Assembly (NCBI GenBank): GCA_039707465.1
Contig: CM077644.1
Location: forward strand, 189,472,462-189,536,461
Length of the DNA stretch: 64,000 bases
Reading direction: 5' to 3'
DNA from: Rhabdophis nuchalis
Lineage: Eukaryota > Chordata > Lepidosauria > Squamata > Natricidae
Under the pieces are notes generated by a model that saw only the letters and a list, made by a program, of their open reading frames with translations, did no database searches and was not told the origin of the DNA. Every line of letters starts with the position of its first letter. Position 1 is the first letter of the stretch. Of the stretch, positions 30,775 through 42,083 are shown piece after piece. The position numbers were made by a program, and so were the translations under genes.

Positions 30775-31252
30775 CGCAATCCTACGAGATCGTCTTCTAC
30801 CACTGAGAGCCTCCCACTGGCCCATACGCTCCCATAGAGAGGGTCTCCTCATGGTGCCGTTGGCTAGACAATGTCGACTGGCGACACCCAGGGGGAGAGC
30901 CTTTTCCGTGGGAGCACCTACCCTCTGGAACGAATTGCCCCTGAATTAAGAACTATCCCTGACTTATGCACCTTCCTCCGCGGTCTCAAAACCTTTCTCT
31001 TTCAACAAGCCGGGCTGGCATAAAGCATGTTTTTTAAATTTTAAATTTAAATTTTTAAATTTAAATTTTTATTATTTTAATTAGGGTTAGTTTGGGTTTT
31101 TTCCACGTTTCGGCCAATATTTTAATGATGTCTTTTTATTATGCCTTTTAAAAGTTTTTCAAAAACTTTTATATATTTGTTTTTATTTTGGCTGTACACC
31201 GCCCTGAGTCCTTCAGGAGTAGGGCAGTATAAAAAAACCAATAAATCTAAAC
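30775..31252 (+). mobile_element. L2 LINE 3' fragment
   Basis: Plus-strand L2 starting in 'ctacgagatcgtcttct' (YxRDRLL region), then 'catagagagggtctcctcat' and 'actggcgacacccaggggg' (C-terminal end of ORF2, frame broken). The 3' UTR follows, with the terminus 'accgccctgagtccttcagg' at about 31197 and an AAATCTA-type tail. Diverged from the copy at 36144. Confidence 0.85.
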
Positions 31253-33348
31253 CTAAACCTAATTATTGAATTGGTTGAAGGTCATGGGGGAGCAAGTTTG
31301 TTGGCTCTGGCTCATAAATATTGTAGATCAATGTCCACAAGTTGTTAGACTACTCTAAATTGGGCGTCCTTAAGGCCATAGTTTCCCAAGTCGTCCCCCG
31401 TAAAGCCTAGCACATGTGGTTTCTTCAGCAGCTCTTTTTTCCCAACAAGAAATATGGGAGTCTGCTAAAAAAAAAAAAAAAAGCATTTGCAGTATGCCTA
31501 ACTACATTAAGGTCACAGACTTCATGCAATTCCCTATACATTTTTTAAAATTATGGATTAAAATGTAACTTGATCATGAAATACAGTCCTATGCATCTAG
31601 GCTTTTGAGGATTCAATAAGATTTTCAAAGTCTAGACTGTTATTTTCAGCCTCTATTTCGAACTACACTTCATATTGGCTAGAGTCTCTAAGTAGTCTTA
31701 TTATCTCTACTTTGGCACTAACTCAATGTTCTGCAGCTATTCTCATTAATAAGGCTAAATCCTCCAGGCTCATGTTTTGACATTCACAATAGCTCCAAAG
31801 GGAAGTAATAGGAAATACAGAGACCAGTACAAACTTGGAAGAAATTATATATAACTTTTGTTCAAATATACTACTGGCAAAACAAAAACTTATTAATAGA
31901 AAGGCATCAGAAAAGATAAACTCATGATACTCCCTCATTTCTTAAATCATTTTCCAGGCAGAAAGTGTTGTAGACTAATATAACCCATATTCATTCTTAA
32001 GGATAAACCATACTTTCTTCTTCATGAAACATTTCAAATGAATATTCCATTACATTTGTGGATTCAAAAAAAGTGCTGCCTTGAAGAAAACACTGTAAGA
32101 AGTACCTGACTTCCAGAAACTGCATTAGAACTACTATGCTATAGTGACTTGACCCCTGTGCTGGTTGTTTCCATCAAAGTACTCAAGATATTTCTCTCAG
32201 GAATTTCAGGGGAAGAAAAAGTGAAGCAGCATGTCACCAACTGGTTCAACATGTTGACTGAAAAAAGATAATAACTGTGTCTGTGATCTGGATGGCTGGT
32301 CCTCACTAGGAGATTACAGGGTTGCAGTTTTCCTTGGGCCTGAGCACCACGAGATGAAGAGAAGCCACCATACTCACAACCACATCTTTTAAAGGATACT
32401 GGGTTGGCTAACTTGTCTTTCCAAACACTTTCAGAAATTACATATTTTAGTATCATAAGGGTAATAATGATCTTAAAATGACAAACTTGAAAAGCCACCT
32501 TGTATTTGGGAAAGGTAGTTCTGCTCTATGTCCCATCATAAAATCTCTATAAATTGTACTCCCTGAATATAATCACTTGATATGGAAGTTTGGAGACACA
32601 CAAATCCAGCAAATAAAATTATTTTTTGGTGTCTTTTTGAAAAAAGAGAAGTGATCTTCAATTATTGTCAACACTTCACAATATCAAAATGAAGTGCATA
32701 TTCCTGAATATCACAGATATTAATATTTGTAATTTTTCTATTATGGCTATGTTAGCTACTTACAAAAAATTGCCAAATTTAGCTTTATGCAGAACTGATA
32801 CTTACATATTACAAATCACAGCACTGATCTTATTATCTCACATGGTATTATTATGAACTATAATTCAGTTGACTGTTCGGATATCATGTATTAAACTAGT
32901 TTTACAATTAATCAGTTAATTTATGACTTTTGGCCATGTACAAAGTATAAGGCTTTTAGCAGGGTCTTATTAGTGCAAACTGAAATCCAGAACATAACCA
33001 GAAATGTAGGGAAGTTTTGCACTCTAAAATAGATGGAGCTGTCTAACTTGCTACATCTCTGATTCAAAAATATATTGCAGGTCTGTTTCTGATATGTAAT
33101 TCAGAGGGTGAGAAGATGAAAGTACTGGCTTTGTAGATTAATACATCCAAAGTAAAATAATGTAAAATCAAAGCTAAATAGTAAAATAAGAAATAAATTC
33201 ACCCTCAATAAGTTATGCCAATCACAGTCTTTTGAGTCAATGGTAAGTTCATGGAGAGATAAGAGTCTTTTATATTTATATCCACGGCATTTGCAGTACA
33301 GTGTTGATTAGATAACACTGTTTATATAATGTGTGTGTGGTAGCACTG
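31253..33348. other. Gene-free stretch
   Basis: A-run at 31467-31483. The 119-codon minus frame at 32139-32498 has no domain I recognise and AT-rich codon use; I would not call it a gene without transcript evidence. No repeat recognised. Confidence 0.4.
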
Positions 33349-33350
33349 TA

Positions 33351-33574
33351 CAGTAATCCCTCGTTTTCCGCGGTTAATGGGGACCACAACCTTCCGCGAA
33401 AACCGGAAATCCGCGAAGTAGGATTCGCTAGGAAACTTGAATTGGTGGACATGTTTAAAGCAACCACTAGGGAGCGCTTGCCTCCTACCAATGCATTTTT
33501 TTTCTGTATTTTTTACAAATCCGCGAAGCACTGAAGCCGCGGAAAACAAAGCCGCGGAAAACGAGGGATTACTG
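33351..33574. mobile_element. Tc1/mariner (Tigger/pogo-like) MITE
   Basis: Perfect 23-bp terminal inverted repeats: the left begins CAGTAATCCCTCGTTTTCCG and the right ends CGAGGGATTACTG. It is flanked by TA on both sides (33349-33350, 33575-33576), the target-site duplication of the Tc1/mariner superfamily. Length 224 bp, with CpG-rich ends and a subterminal repeat of 'atccgcgaag'. No transposase. Confidence 0.9.
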
Positions 33575-33699
33575 TACACTGCAAATGGCCAATTGATTTA
33601 ATTTCATTTTATCATTCTTAAATGGGATTTATTCATTTAGATTTAACCCATTCCTAGATATTTTACAATCTTATTCTCTCTCTCTCTTATCTATGTTAT

Positions 33700-33975
33700 G
33701 AGCCGCTCTGGCACAGTGGTTAGCGTGCAGTACTTGCAGGCTACTCCTGCTGACTGCTGGCTGACAGCAATTTGGCAGTTCAAATCACACAAGATTCAAG
33801 GTTGACTCAGCCTTCCATCCTTTTGAGGTAGGTAAAATGAGGACCCAAACGGTTGGGGGCAATAGTCTGACACCATAAACCGCTTAGAGAAGACTATAAA
33901 GCACTTTAAAGTAGTATATAAGTATAAGGTATGTAAGTGCTATTGCTATTGCTATCTATTATCTATCTATCTATT
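33700..33975 (+). mobile_element. tRNA-derived SINE (CORE/MIR-like)
   Basis: tRNA head 'gagccgctctggcacagtgg' containing the A box 'tggcacagtggttagcg'. The B-box-like 'ggcagttcaaatcac' is near 33773. Then come the CORE-like 'gaggtaggtaaaatgaggac', 'aaaccgcttagagaagac' and 'tagtatataagtataagg', ending in GCTATT and (TATC)n repeats. Both Pol III boxes are recognisable. Diverged from the SINE at 5531, a different family. Confidence 0.8.
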
Positions 33976-34694
33976 AATCATCTTCACACACATATCTAGC
34001 TTTTCCCATCCAATTCAATTTCATTAGTTTCTACTTCTTTACAACTGTGTAAACCATTGTAAAATGAATATTGTTATTTTATATGTGTGTTTGTTCTGAT
34101 ATGTAATATCCCAGTCCCCCATTCCATTTTTACTCGTAGATACATGGATTGATTTTATGACATTGATTCTACCTCATCTCTTCAGAGTTCTAGTTGTCCT
34201 ATGTTTCATATGAATCTGATAAACTGTCCTCCCTATTCCTCCACCCAAAAAAGTTGATGCTATTTCATAACCTGTCTAAAGAACACATGTCACTCAAAAC
34301 ACCTAGTATTTAATGGTCAGAAATGTGTTGAGTTCATTCAATGATAAGGCTCTAATGTTCCTTCACGTTATTTTCATTATCATTTGAAAAAAACAATATT
34401 TGGAATATGCAGGAAACATATATAGCTCTTTTTAAATCAAACACTTCTTTCCATGGATTTGACACCAACTGCAGATAGCAGCTATTTGGAGGCACAGGTT
34501 TAAAGGTTGCTGTTACTCATTGAGGAAAATTCTGTTGGCTTCTTCTCTACTGTTCTCAAAGGGAACTTAATTCTGAGGAAATTAAGTTAGAGTTGCTTTA
34601 CCAATAGTTTTGAACAAGAAAGGGAAAACTTTGTTGACCTAAAGTTAGTATAAGTGAAAATGTATACATATTTACAAATTTGTAGACAGACAGA

Positions 34695-34729
<35 letters not shown>

Positions 34730-35449
34730 TACGTATGTATATTTGTGTGTGTGTGTGCATATACATATATATTTCAGTAGGGTGCTTTCATATTAAAGAT
34801 TTATTCCTGAAAACTGCTTCTTTTGTCACTTTCTTTTGAGGCCGCTTTAAGGCAGGGTGGTAAATTTCTTCATCTTCATTCTACCCATTACACTTTTTCA
34901 TGTTTCTGCTTCTTCAACCTGTTTTTTCTGTAAGATCTTACTTTAAACTTTCCCTTCTTTTTGTATCCCAATAACAAAAGATCCATACTTCTCCCCCCCC
35001 CCCCCCCATATTTATAATTAAATGTCACAGACATATCAATCTGGCTGGGTGCTTTGTGTCCCTGAGTTTTTTCTTTTCTCTTGGAAATCTCCTTCTTTCC
35101 AACTTTACTTTGGCTTTTCTCTAACACACAGAAGCATAGCATGAGAGATGAAGAAAAACAATAGCTAGAGAAAATGAAAAAACTATGGTGGGAGGTAGAC
35201 CAGAAAGGAATTTGGGAAGTGGACAGTATATGTAAGGCCCTAACCCACTGAAGAATTTGGAGTACTGCCCAATAAGAAGACTACACCATGAAAAATAGAG
35301 TGCAGAAAAGTAACATTTTATTATTTTTATAATTTCTTAGCTGAAAAAGATATATCCAATAGCAAAGCTATACCAAAATCGTATCATAACTACACACACA
35401 CACACACACACACCCCACACACACATACACACACACACACACACAGAGT
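33976..35449. other. Gene-free stretch with simple repeats
   Basis: No gene. Holds (CA)n at about 34698-34726 followed by a TG-rich stretch, a C homopolymer at about 34991-35006, and a broken CA repeat at 35391-35445. Confidence 0.6.
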
Positions 35450-35589
35450 AGTTCGCAGAACTGGTAAATACCACTTCTGACTGCCCCTGCCCCCATCTAT
35501 TCTCTACTTCCTGAGTCCCAGCTGATCAGGAGGGGATGGGGATTTTGCAGTAACCTTCCCCTGGAGTGGGGAGGGAATGGAGATTTTAC
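35450..35589 (+). mobile_element. MITE, left part (split by LINE insertion)
   Basis: 'gagtagttcgcagaactggt' and 'aaataccacttctg', then 'gagtcccagctgatcagg' and 'gattttgcagtaaccttccc'. It continues at 40176-40292, where it ends GAATCCCACCACTG, the terminus of the CAGNGGTGG hAT-like elements here. The break falls inside a 42-bp sequence present on both sides. Confidence 0.65.
35548..35589 (+). repeat. 42-bp direct repeat flanking the LINE stack (left)
   Basis: Matches 40176-40217 at 39 of 42 positions (core 'cttcccctggagt' ... 'gggagggaatggagatttta'). Most simply a long target-site duplication made by the Rex1-like LINE; alternatively a repeat already present in the MITE. Confidence 0.75.
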
Positions 35590-36143
35590 TGCCCCACTGT
35601 ATATCGAGGAGGGTTGTGTGGAGAGGGTTTCCTCTTTTAAATTCTTGGGAGTGCTTATTAGTCAAGATCTCATTTGCAAAAACAACACATCTCTGGTGAT
35701 TGGAAAGGTCCAACAGAGACTTCATTTCCTTAGAGTCCTGCAAAAAAATCAGGTGGAACAATGGCTGATGGCCTATTTCTATCTGTCCACCACCGAAAGT
35801 GTTCATACATATTGCATTACAGTATGGTATGCTGGTTTAAACTGTGTGCACAGGAAGGCACTACAGAGAGTGATCAATTCGGCACAAGAAACCATTGGTT
35901 GCCCTCTGACACCACTGGATGACATTGCCAGATCTCGTTGCTTTCACAGAGTAAGGAAGATACTGAGAGACAATTCACACCCTGGTAGATTTCTTCTACC
36001 ATTGGGCAGAAGAAATCAAAATACAGCCAGCCGAACAAATAGGTTTAAAGATAGTTTCTATCCTTGGGCTATCATAAGTTTACATACAACCATAATCACT
36101 CCATGCACATGCTAGTTTTTTTCTCTTTCTTTTTTCATTTCTG
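35590..36143 (+). mobile_element. Rex1/Babar-like LINE, 5' part of a split copy
   Basis: 5'-truncated plus-strand LINE holding the RT C-terminal region. Its own 3' UTR end has been pushed to 40096-40175 by the L2 insertion at 36144. Rejoining the two pieces gives a short truncated insertion of about 0.63 kb between the 42-bp direct repeats. Confidence 0.75.
35605..36115 (+). pseudogene. Rex1-like RT C-terminal fragment
   Basis: Open plus-strand frame of about 170 codons. 'VSSFKFLGVLISQDL' is followed by 'KVQQRLHFLRVLQKNQVEQW', 'STTESVHTYCITVWYAG', 'HRKALQRVINSAQETIGCPL' and 'SHPGRFLLPLGRRNQ...TNRFKDSFYPWAI'. This order (FKFLG; AQQRLxFLR; YCITVWY; ALQRVI..A..IIGCPL; HPG...LPSGRR; TNR..SFFP) is the C-terminus of Rex1-type LINEs as I know them from fish. 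The catalytic palm is absent because of 5' truncation. The frame is undamaged, so the insertion is fairly recent. Confidence 0.75.
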
Positions 36144-39100
36144 GTAGAAGATCTCTGTTGAGTGGCGGGGAGCGGTTGGGCGGCCTGAAATGGCCCCGGC
36201 ACCGGCGTTTGTCCCGGCACGGGCCGGAGTGGAACCAAGCCGACAGCTGGAGAGGAGCCTGGAGTGGTGTGCCAGAGACAGAGATATGGACTCATGGAGG
36301 GCTTTTGGACCATTCTCCCTCCTTATGAACAACTAGGCACAAATCCACTAACTTTTACCATCTATGCGTACTATGATTCATCTTTATGCCCCCCTCCCTT
36401 CCCCCTGGAAAAGATCTCTCCATCCCATGTGTTTTTAAATATCTTTCCTACCCGTCCGTCCTGTATATATTTTCGATCTGCACTGTCGCCACTTTAGTCG
36501 GGCTTGCTGTTGTATAATTTTATGCATTTTACCATCTTAAGCATGTTTACCATCTTTAGCGTTCCTCCTTTTATAGCCAGTGTGGCCTGGGAATGCTAGC
36601 GTATTCAAGGTTAGACCTTCTTTGCCTGCGGGAGTCTCCCCTCTCGCAGGCCTGGCCCCCGGGTCTAACACGGGCCCACCTCGAGGATGGATTGATTGAT
36701 CCAGAGAGGTGGGCGCAGCGCAAACTTAGGGGGTTTTTAAACAAATTTTTAATTCGGCTTTTAAGGGGTTCTGGGGCGGGGGGAGGGCTCATTCAGTCAG
36801 GGGGGGGGTCAAGATATAGGGCCGGCTGGCGGAAGTAGGATAAAGGAGGGGTCCATTAGGGAGGGGGGATTGGGGGTTGTCTCTGTTGAGGGCCGTCCCA
36901 TTCGATTGGTCTTGGGGAGGGGCAGGGGCGGTGGGAGGCAGGATGTCCATCGTGGGTTGGAGGCTCGTGGTCGCTGGTTACGAGCGGTCGCTTGCCCCAA
37001 CCCCCTGTACTCCACTCGTGGGCTAGGCGGTCAGGGATTACAGAGCCGGGGGCCCAGGCTGATGTTCTGCAACGCCAGGTCCGTGGTGAACAAAGCCCCC
37101 CTCATAAATGACCTTGTGTCAGAGGGGGACCCGGACCTGGTGGGAATTACGGAAACCTGGTTGGGCCCCGAGGGGGGTTTACCCCTCGTGGAAATGTGCC
37201 CACCAGGCTACCGTGCATTTCATCGGCCTAGGGCCCTAGGCAGGGGTGGGGGGTGGCGGTTATTGTTAAGGAAAGTCTGGAGCCGAAGGAGACCACTATG
37301 CCTCAGACGACCGGCTGTGAGTCCCTCTTCGTGAAATGGGGCCTAGGGAGGCAGTTGGGCTTGCTGCTTGTATACCTGGCTCCCCGCTATGTAACAGCAG
37401 CCCTGCCCGAGCTACTCGAGGTGATCGCCGCGATGGCGGTGGAGACCCCCAGACTTATAGTCATGGGGGACTTTAACCTGCCATCGGCGGGCGAAACATC
37501 CGAGGTAGCTCGGGAGTTCATGGCTTCCATGACGGCCATGGACCTGACCCAAGTAGTTCAGGGCCCCACTCACGAGGGAGGACACACGCTGGATCTGATT
37601 TTTGTCTCTGGACACTGGATTAGTGATCTCGGAACAGGGGATTTAGTCATCTTACCCTTGTCATGGACAGATCACTCTCTCCTTCGGATAGACTTTCCAA
37701 CCGTCACACCTCACCGCGGGGAGGCGGAACCGGAAACACCAAGTTGGTTCCGCCCCAGGCGCCTGATGGACCCGGAAAGGTTCCAGAGGGAGCTTGGGCC
37801 AGTACCTGTATCCCTGCCCCGCGGCTCGACTGAGGACCTAGTGGCCGCGTGGTATAGTGCGGCCACGGGGGCCTTGGACCGAGTCGCGCCCTTGGGGCCT
37901 CTCATGCGGCGTCGAGTCACCCAGGCTCCTTGGTTTACCGAGGAGCTTCGGGAGATGAAACGCCGCAAGAGACGCCTAGAGAGTAGGTGGAGATCTTCTC
38001 GATCCGAAGCTGACCGAACACTAGTGAGAGACCATATTAGGACTTACTTAGTGGCGCTAAGAGTGGCCAAACGTGAGTATTGTGCCACCCTTATCGCGTC
38101 CGCGGAAAACCGCCCTGCCGCCCTGTTTGGGGTGACCCGCTCCCTCCTTCATTTGAGGCCGCGGGAAGCCCCTCTGCAGGGTCGAGCAGAGGAATTTGGA
38201 GTATTTCTGCAGGACAAAATCACTCAGATTCGGAACGAGTTGCCCTCCACTAGTGGCCCAGTCGGGGCGTCCGGTGCTGGTCTTGAGATAACACCTTGGG
38301 AGGAGTTCGACTTTGTTACTACCGAGGATATGGACAGGTTGCGGAGGAACCTTAGAGCCACCACATGTTTATTGGACCCGTGCCCCTCCTGGCTTGTACT
38401 GGCATCCTGGGAGGTGACACGAGGCTGGCTCCAGGGCATTGTGAATTCATCTCTGAGTGAGGGGTACTTGCCCACCGTTTTGAAAGAGGCGGTGGTGAGG
38501 CCCCTCCTCAAGAAGCCATCCCTGGATCCGGCTTTATTAGAGAACTATCGTCCCGTCTCCAACCTTCACTTTTTAGTGAAGGTTGTTGAGAGTGTGGTGG
38601 CTCAACAGTTTCCCCGACATCTGGAGGAAGTTGATTATCTAGACCCGCGCCAGTCCGGCTTCCGGCCCGGTCACAGCACCGAGACGGCATTGGTCGCGTT
38701 GGTTGATGATCTCTGGAGGGCACGGGATAGAGGTTGTTCCTCTATCCTTGTCCTATTAGACCTCTCAGCGGCTTTTGATACCATCGACCATGGTATCTTA
38801 TTGCACCGATTGGGGGGGTTGGGGTTGGGAGGCACCGTTCTACGGTGGTTCTCATCCTACCTCTCTGGTCGGTCGCAATGGGTGTTGGCAGGAGGGCAGA
38901 GGTCGTCCCCGAGGCCCCTCATATGTGGGGTCCCTCAGGGGTCGGTCCTCTCTCCCCTTCTGTTCAACACCTATATGAAGCCGCTGGGCGAGATCATCCG
39001 TGGTTTTGGGGTGGAATACCATCTGTACGCTGATGACACTCAGTTGTACATATCCACCCCAAACCACCCCAACGATGCCGTCGAAGTGCTGTCCCGGTGT

Positions 39101-40088
39101 CTAGAGGCCGTACGGATCTGGATGGGTAGTAACAAACTCAAACTCAACCCGTCCAAGACCGAGTGGCTGTGGTTTCCGGCACCCCGGTTCAGCCAGTTAA
39201 GTCCAACACTGGCCATTGTGGGCGAACAACTGGCCCCCGTGGAGAGGGCGCGCAACTTGGGTGTCCTCCTGGATTCCCGGCTGTCCATGGAGGACCATGT
39301 GGCGGCCGTGGCCAGGGGGGCGTTCTATCAGGTACGCCTGATACGCCAGTTGCGCCCCTTACTGGACCGGGGAGCCCTTCGCACAGTCACTCAAGCGCTT
39401 GTGACATCCCGGCTGGATTACTGCAACGCTCTCTACATGGGGCTCCCCTTGAGGTGCACTCGAAAGCTACAGTTAGTGCAGAATGCGGCCGCGCGGGTGA
39501 TTATGGGTGCCTCAAGGCAAACCCACGTAACACCTCTCCTGCGCGAGCTGCACTGGCTGCCTGTGGCCTTTCGAGTGCGCTTCAAGGTGTTGACAACCAT
39601 CTTTAAATCGCTCCATGGCTCGGGGCCTAGCTATATACGAGACCGCCTCCTGCCCCATACATCCCTTCGTCCGATCCGCTCCCACAGAGAGGGCCTTCTC
39701 CGGGTGCCGTCGACGGGGCAATGCCGGTTGGCGACACCCAGGGGAAGGGCCTTCTCTGTGGCGGGCCCGGCCCTCTGGAACGACCTACCCCCCGACCTTC
39801 GCACTATCTCGGACCTCCGTCTCTTCCGCCAACGTCTTAAGACGTATTTATTTCAACAAGCCGGCCTAGGATAGCCCCCTGTTCCTGACTTTTTTTTTAA
39901 AAAAATAAATAAATTATAATTTGGGAAGGTTTTTTAACATGGGTTTTAGCACGGGTTAATCTAATTTAATATATTTTAAATTGATATTTATTGTATTTTT
40001 GTGGTTTTAATAATGCCTGTGCGCCGCCCTGGGTCCTAACAAGGAGAAGGGCGGGGTATAAATTTAATAAAATAAAATAAAAAAATAA
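36144..40088 (+). mobile_element. Nearly full-length L2 LINE
   Basis: About 3.95 kb: a GC-rich 5' region (36144-36869) with no recognisable ORF1, ORF2 with endonuclease and RT, a short 3' UTR, and the L2-like end 'gccgccctgggtcctaac' with an AATAAA-type tail. Possible 7-bp duplication ATTTCTG at 36137-36143 and 40089-40095. It sits inside a Rex1-like LINE. GC content and CpG density are far above the flanks, consistent with a recent insertion. It is the reference copy for the L2 fragments elsewhere in the window. Confidence 0.9.
36870..39874 (+). pseudogene. L2 ORF2: endonuclease-reverse transcriptase (one frameshift)
   Basis: Encodes the replicase that nicks target DNA and reverse-transcribes the element RNA there. 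Endonuclease (APE type): 'LMFCNARSVVNKAPLINDLV' (Asn near 37071), 'VGITETWLGP' (Glu near 37152), 'LIVMGDFNLP' (37460-37485), 'SWTDHSLLRIDF' (37660-37690). RT: 'PLLKKPSLDPALLENYRPVS', 'LLDLSAAFDTIDHG' (about 38755-38795), 'CGVPQGSVLSPLLF' (38926-38967), YADD at 39026-39037. C-terminus 'LQLVQNAAARVIMGASRQ' and 'ELHWLPVAFRVRFKVLTTIF', the L2 signature. The only lesion I see is a frameshift in a G-run at about 37244-37253, between 'RALGRGGG' and 'VAVIVKES'. The first ATG of the recognisable domain is 37062; the true start is uncertain because the frame is open further upstream. All catalytic residues are present. Confidence 0.9.
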
Positions 40089-40095
40089 ATTTCTG

Positions 40096-40175
40096 CTATA
40101 ATTTTGCACCAGTGAGGTTAAAACCAATATTGTTGTATTTAAGTACAATGACAATAAAGATTATACTTACTTATA
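40096..40175 (+). mobile_element. Rex1-like LINE, displaced 3' end
   Basis: 'gttgtatttaagtacaatga' followed by 'caataaagattatactt' is the type of 3' terminus seen in Rex1-like LINEs, with an AATAAA signal and short terminal repeat. It lies directly after the L2 tail and belongs to the fragment at 35590-36143. Confidence 0.65.
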
Positions 40176-40292
40176 CAGTATTCTTCCCCTGGAGTAGGGA
40201 GGGAATGGAGATTTTACAGTATCCTTTCCATGCCACACCCACCAAGCCACACCTACAGAACTGGTAGTAAAAAAAATTGAATCCCACCACTG
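40176..40292 (+). mobile_element. MITE, right part
   Basis: Starts with the 42-bp repeat, continues 'ccacacccaccaagccacac', 'ctacagaactggtagtaaaa', and ends GAATCCCACCACTG. Completes the element begun at 35450. Confidence 0.65.
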
Positions 40293-40300
40293 ACATAGGC

Positions 40301-40372
40301 ATACACATACACATTCACATACACATACACATAAACATACACATACACATATACATACACATACAAACAATA
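40301..40372. repeat. (ACACAT)n minisatellite-like tract
   Basis: Tandem ACATAC/ACACAT units, 12 or so, slightly degenerate. Confidence 0.9.
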
Positions 40373-41909
40373 GAGCAGTTCCTATAAGAGATACACCCAT
40401 GTATCTCTTATATCTACGTAATAGATTGAATCTCTTTCCCTGTGTACCATACTATCTTCCTCTTCAGCAAAGAGGCAAAAAGCTCTGACAATAATAACAA
40501 TAACAATTAGTGACTTGAAGCAAGAAACAGGGTCAAGAAGGTTTCCAATTACTTGTTATTGTAGTTGTACAGAATAACAGAATCTCATAAGCCAGTCCAT
40601 GTTTCTGTGCCATTTTGTTTTACTAAACAAAACAAATAAGGGGTTTGTTTTAATTTCTCATGCTTTCATCTTTTTCAGGACTGAGTAATCTTGTCTCCAT
40701 CCATCCATAATGATTCACCTTCTCTCCTTATTCCCAAGGTTGCATCGGTATTCCCTCACATGGTGCTAGAAATATTAAGTCTAGAAGCAGCATTTTAATT
40801 AGCAATGTCCTCATTTATGAGCCTAAATGAGGTGAACTGGATATCCCTCAGTGAGCCTCTTTGCACTGTAGAGGTGATGTAATTCTCCTGACTGAGATGA
40901 AGAGGCAATAGGATGTGACTCCATGAGGTGTTTCGTGTCACCTTGTTTGTCGCTTGCAACAATCTGGAGGAGGATTCCAGGCGTGGGCAGAACCCCTTCC
41001 TGCTATTATAATTACTAATGGAAGTCCCAGAAGACAAGCAAGGTGAAATCGTACAGCCACTTTGCTCTTAAAAGCAAGTACTGCATTAGGCTTTACAAAT
41101 CACCTTTGAGAAGGTCTTTCTCTCACGCAGTCATTCTGTATGTAGCTAGTTGACTAGTGGCACACTTCATTGTAACTAAATTATATTCCTTACAGTTTGG
41201 TGAAGCTGAAGAAGATTCCTTACATCCCAACTGGTACAATTAGTGTCCCCAAAGTTGAGGTAATGCCTTTTGAATTTCCTTGGTGGATATATTTTGAGAT
41301 TAGCCTTGATATTATCTCTTTATTATAGCTGCGCAATAGGTACATTTGTCCTCTGAGGATCGGGATTATTCCTCCCCTCTCCTTTTAAGGATATATTTAA
41401 AAACAAGACTAATTGACACATTTATGGTTTTTTCTATTAAAAATACTTACCTTATGTTAAATAAAATCAACATAATGTCACTCATGGAATAAGCAATTAC
41501 AAAGAGCAGAGACAGTGTGCTCAATTGGAGTTTTTTGTTCTTAGGCAAGTAACAGATGCAATGATCATGATGCACAAGGGTTAAAATGTTTGTAATTTTT
41601 CTTCTTATCAAGTGGTACCCATCTTTCTCTGTACTGATCCATCTAGCTTATTATTGTTCAGTCTTCTCAATTGCATGCCCTTCAGATCTATTGGATTTCA
41701 AATGCAATGTTCACTTACAAGATGGGCTAGAAATGCTGATATAAAAAATATCTGTATTTTAATACAGTGATCAACAAAATTAATGACAAGGAAAAAAAAG
41801 AAATGTAAGAAAAAGTGCATAGGAAATTGTACAAAAGTAAGTCAATAAGACATTCATAATTTGGGAACATTCAAATTCAATATTTTTATCACAGTTAATA
41901 TGCATCCTT
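40373..41909. other. Gene-free; candidate conserved noncoding block
   Basis: No gene. The stretch 40790-41120 is repeat-free, with 'cagaagacaagcaagg' and 'ttacaaatcacctttgagaa' (a TCF/LEF-like word), and could be an enhancer-like conserved block. Untested. Confidence 0.35.
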
Positions 41910-42083
41910 ACATATAAGTAGTTACATTTCACTTAGTTTGAACTTCCAACAGCACTGAAAAAGTGATTTATGACCAAATTTTCCATTCATGAACTTGCAG
42001 CATCCCTGTGATTTGCATTTGGATGCTTGACAAGTGACTCATATTTATGATGTTGCAGTGTCCTGGGGTCATGTGACCCTTTT

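Noticed and set aside
32139..32498. 119-codon minus-strand frame as a gene
   Set aside because: No domain, no signal, no splice context, AT-rich codons; chance length is plausible in 64 kb.
36264..36497. 77-codon frame as L2 ORF1
   Set aside because: No coiled coil, RRM, zinc knuckle or esterase features; it lies in the L2 5' region and is likely untranslated.
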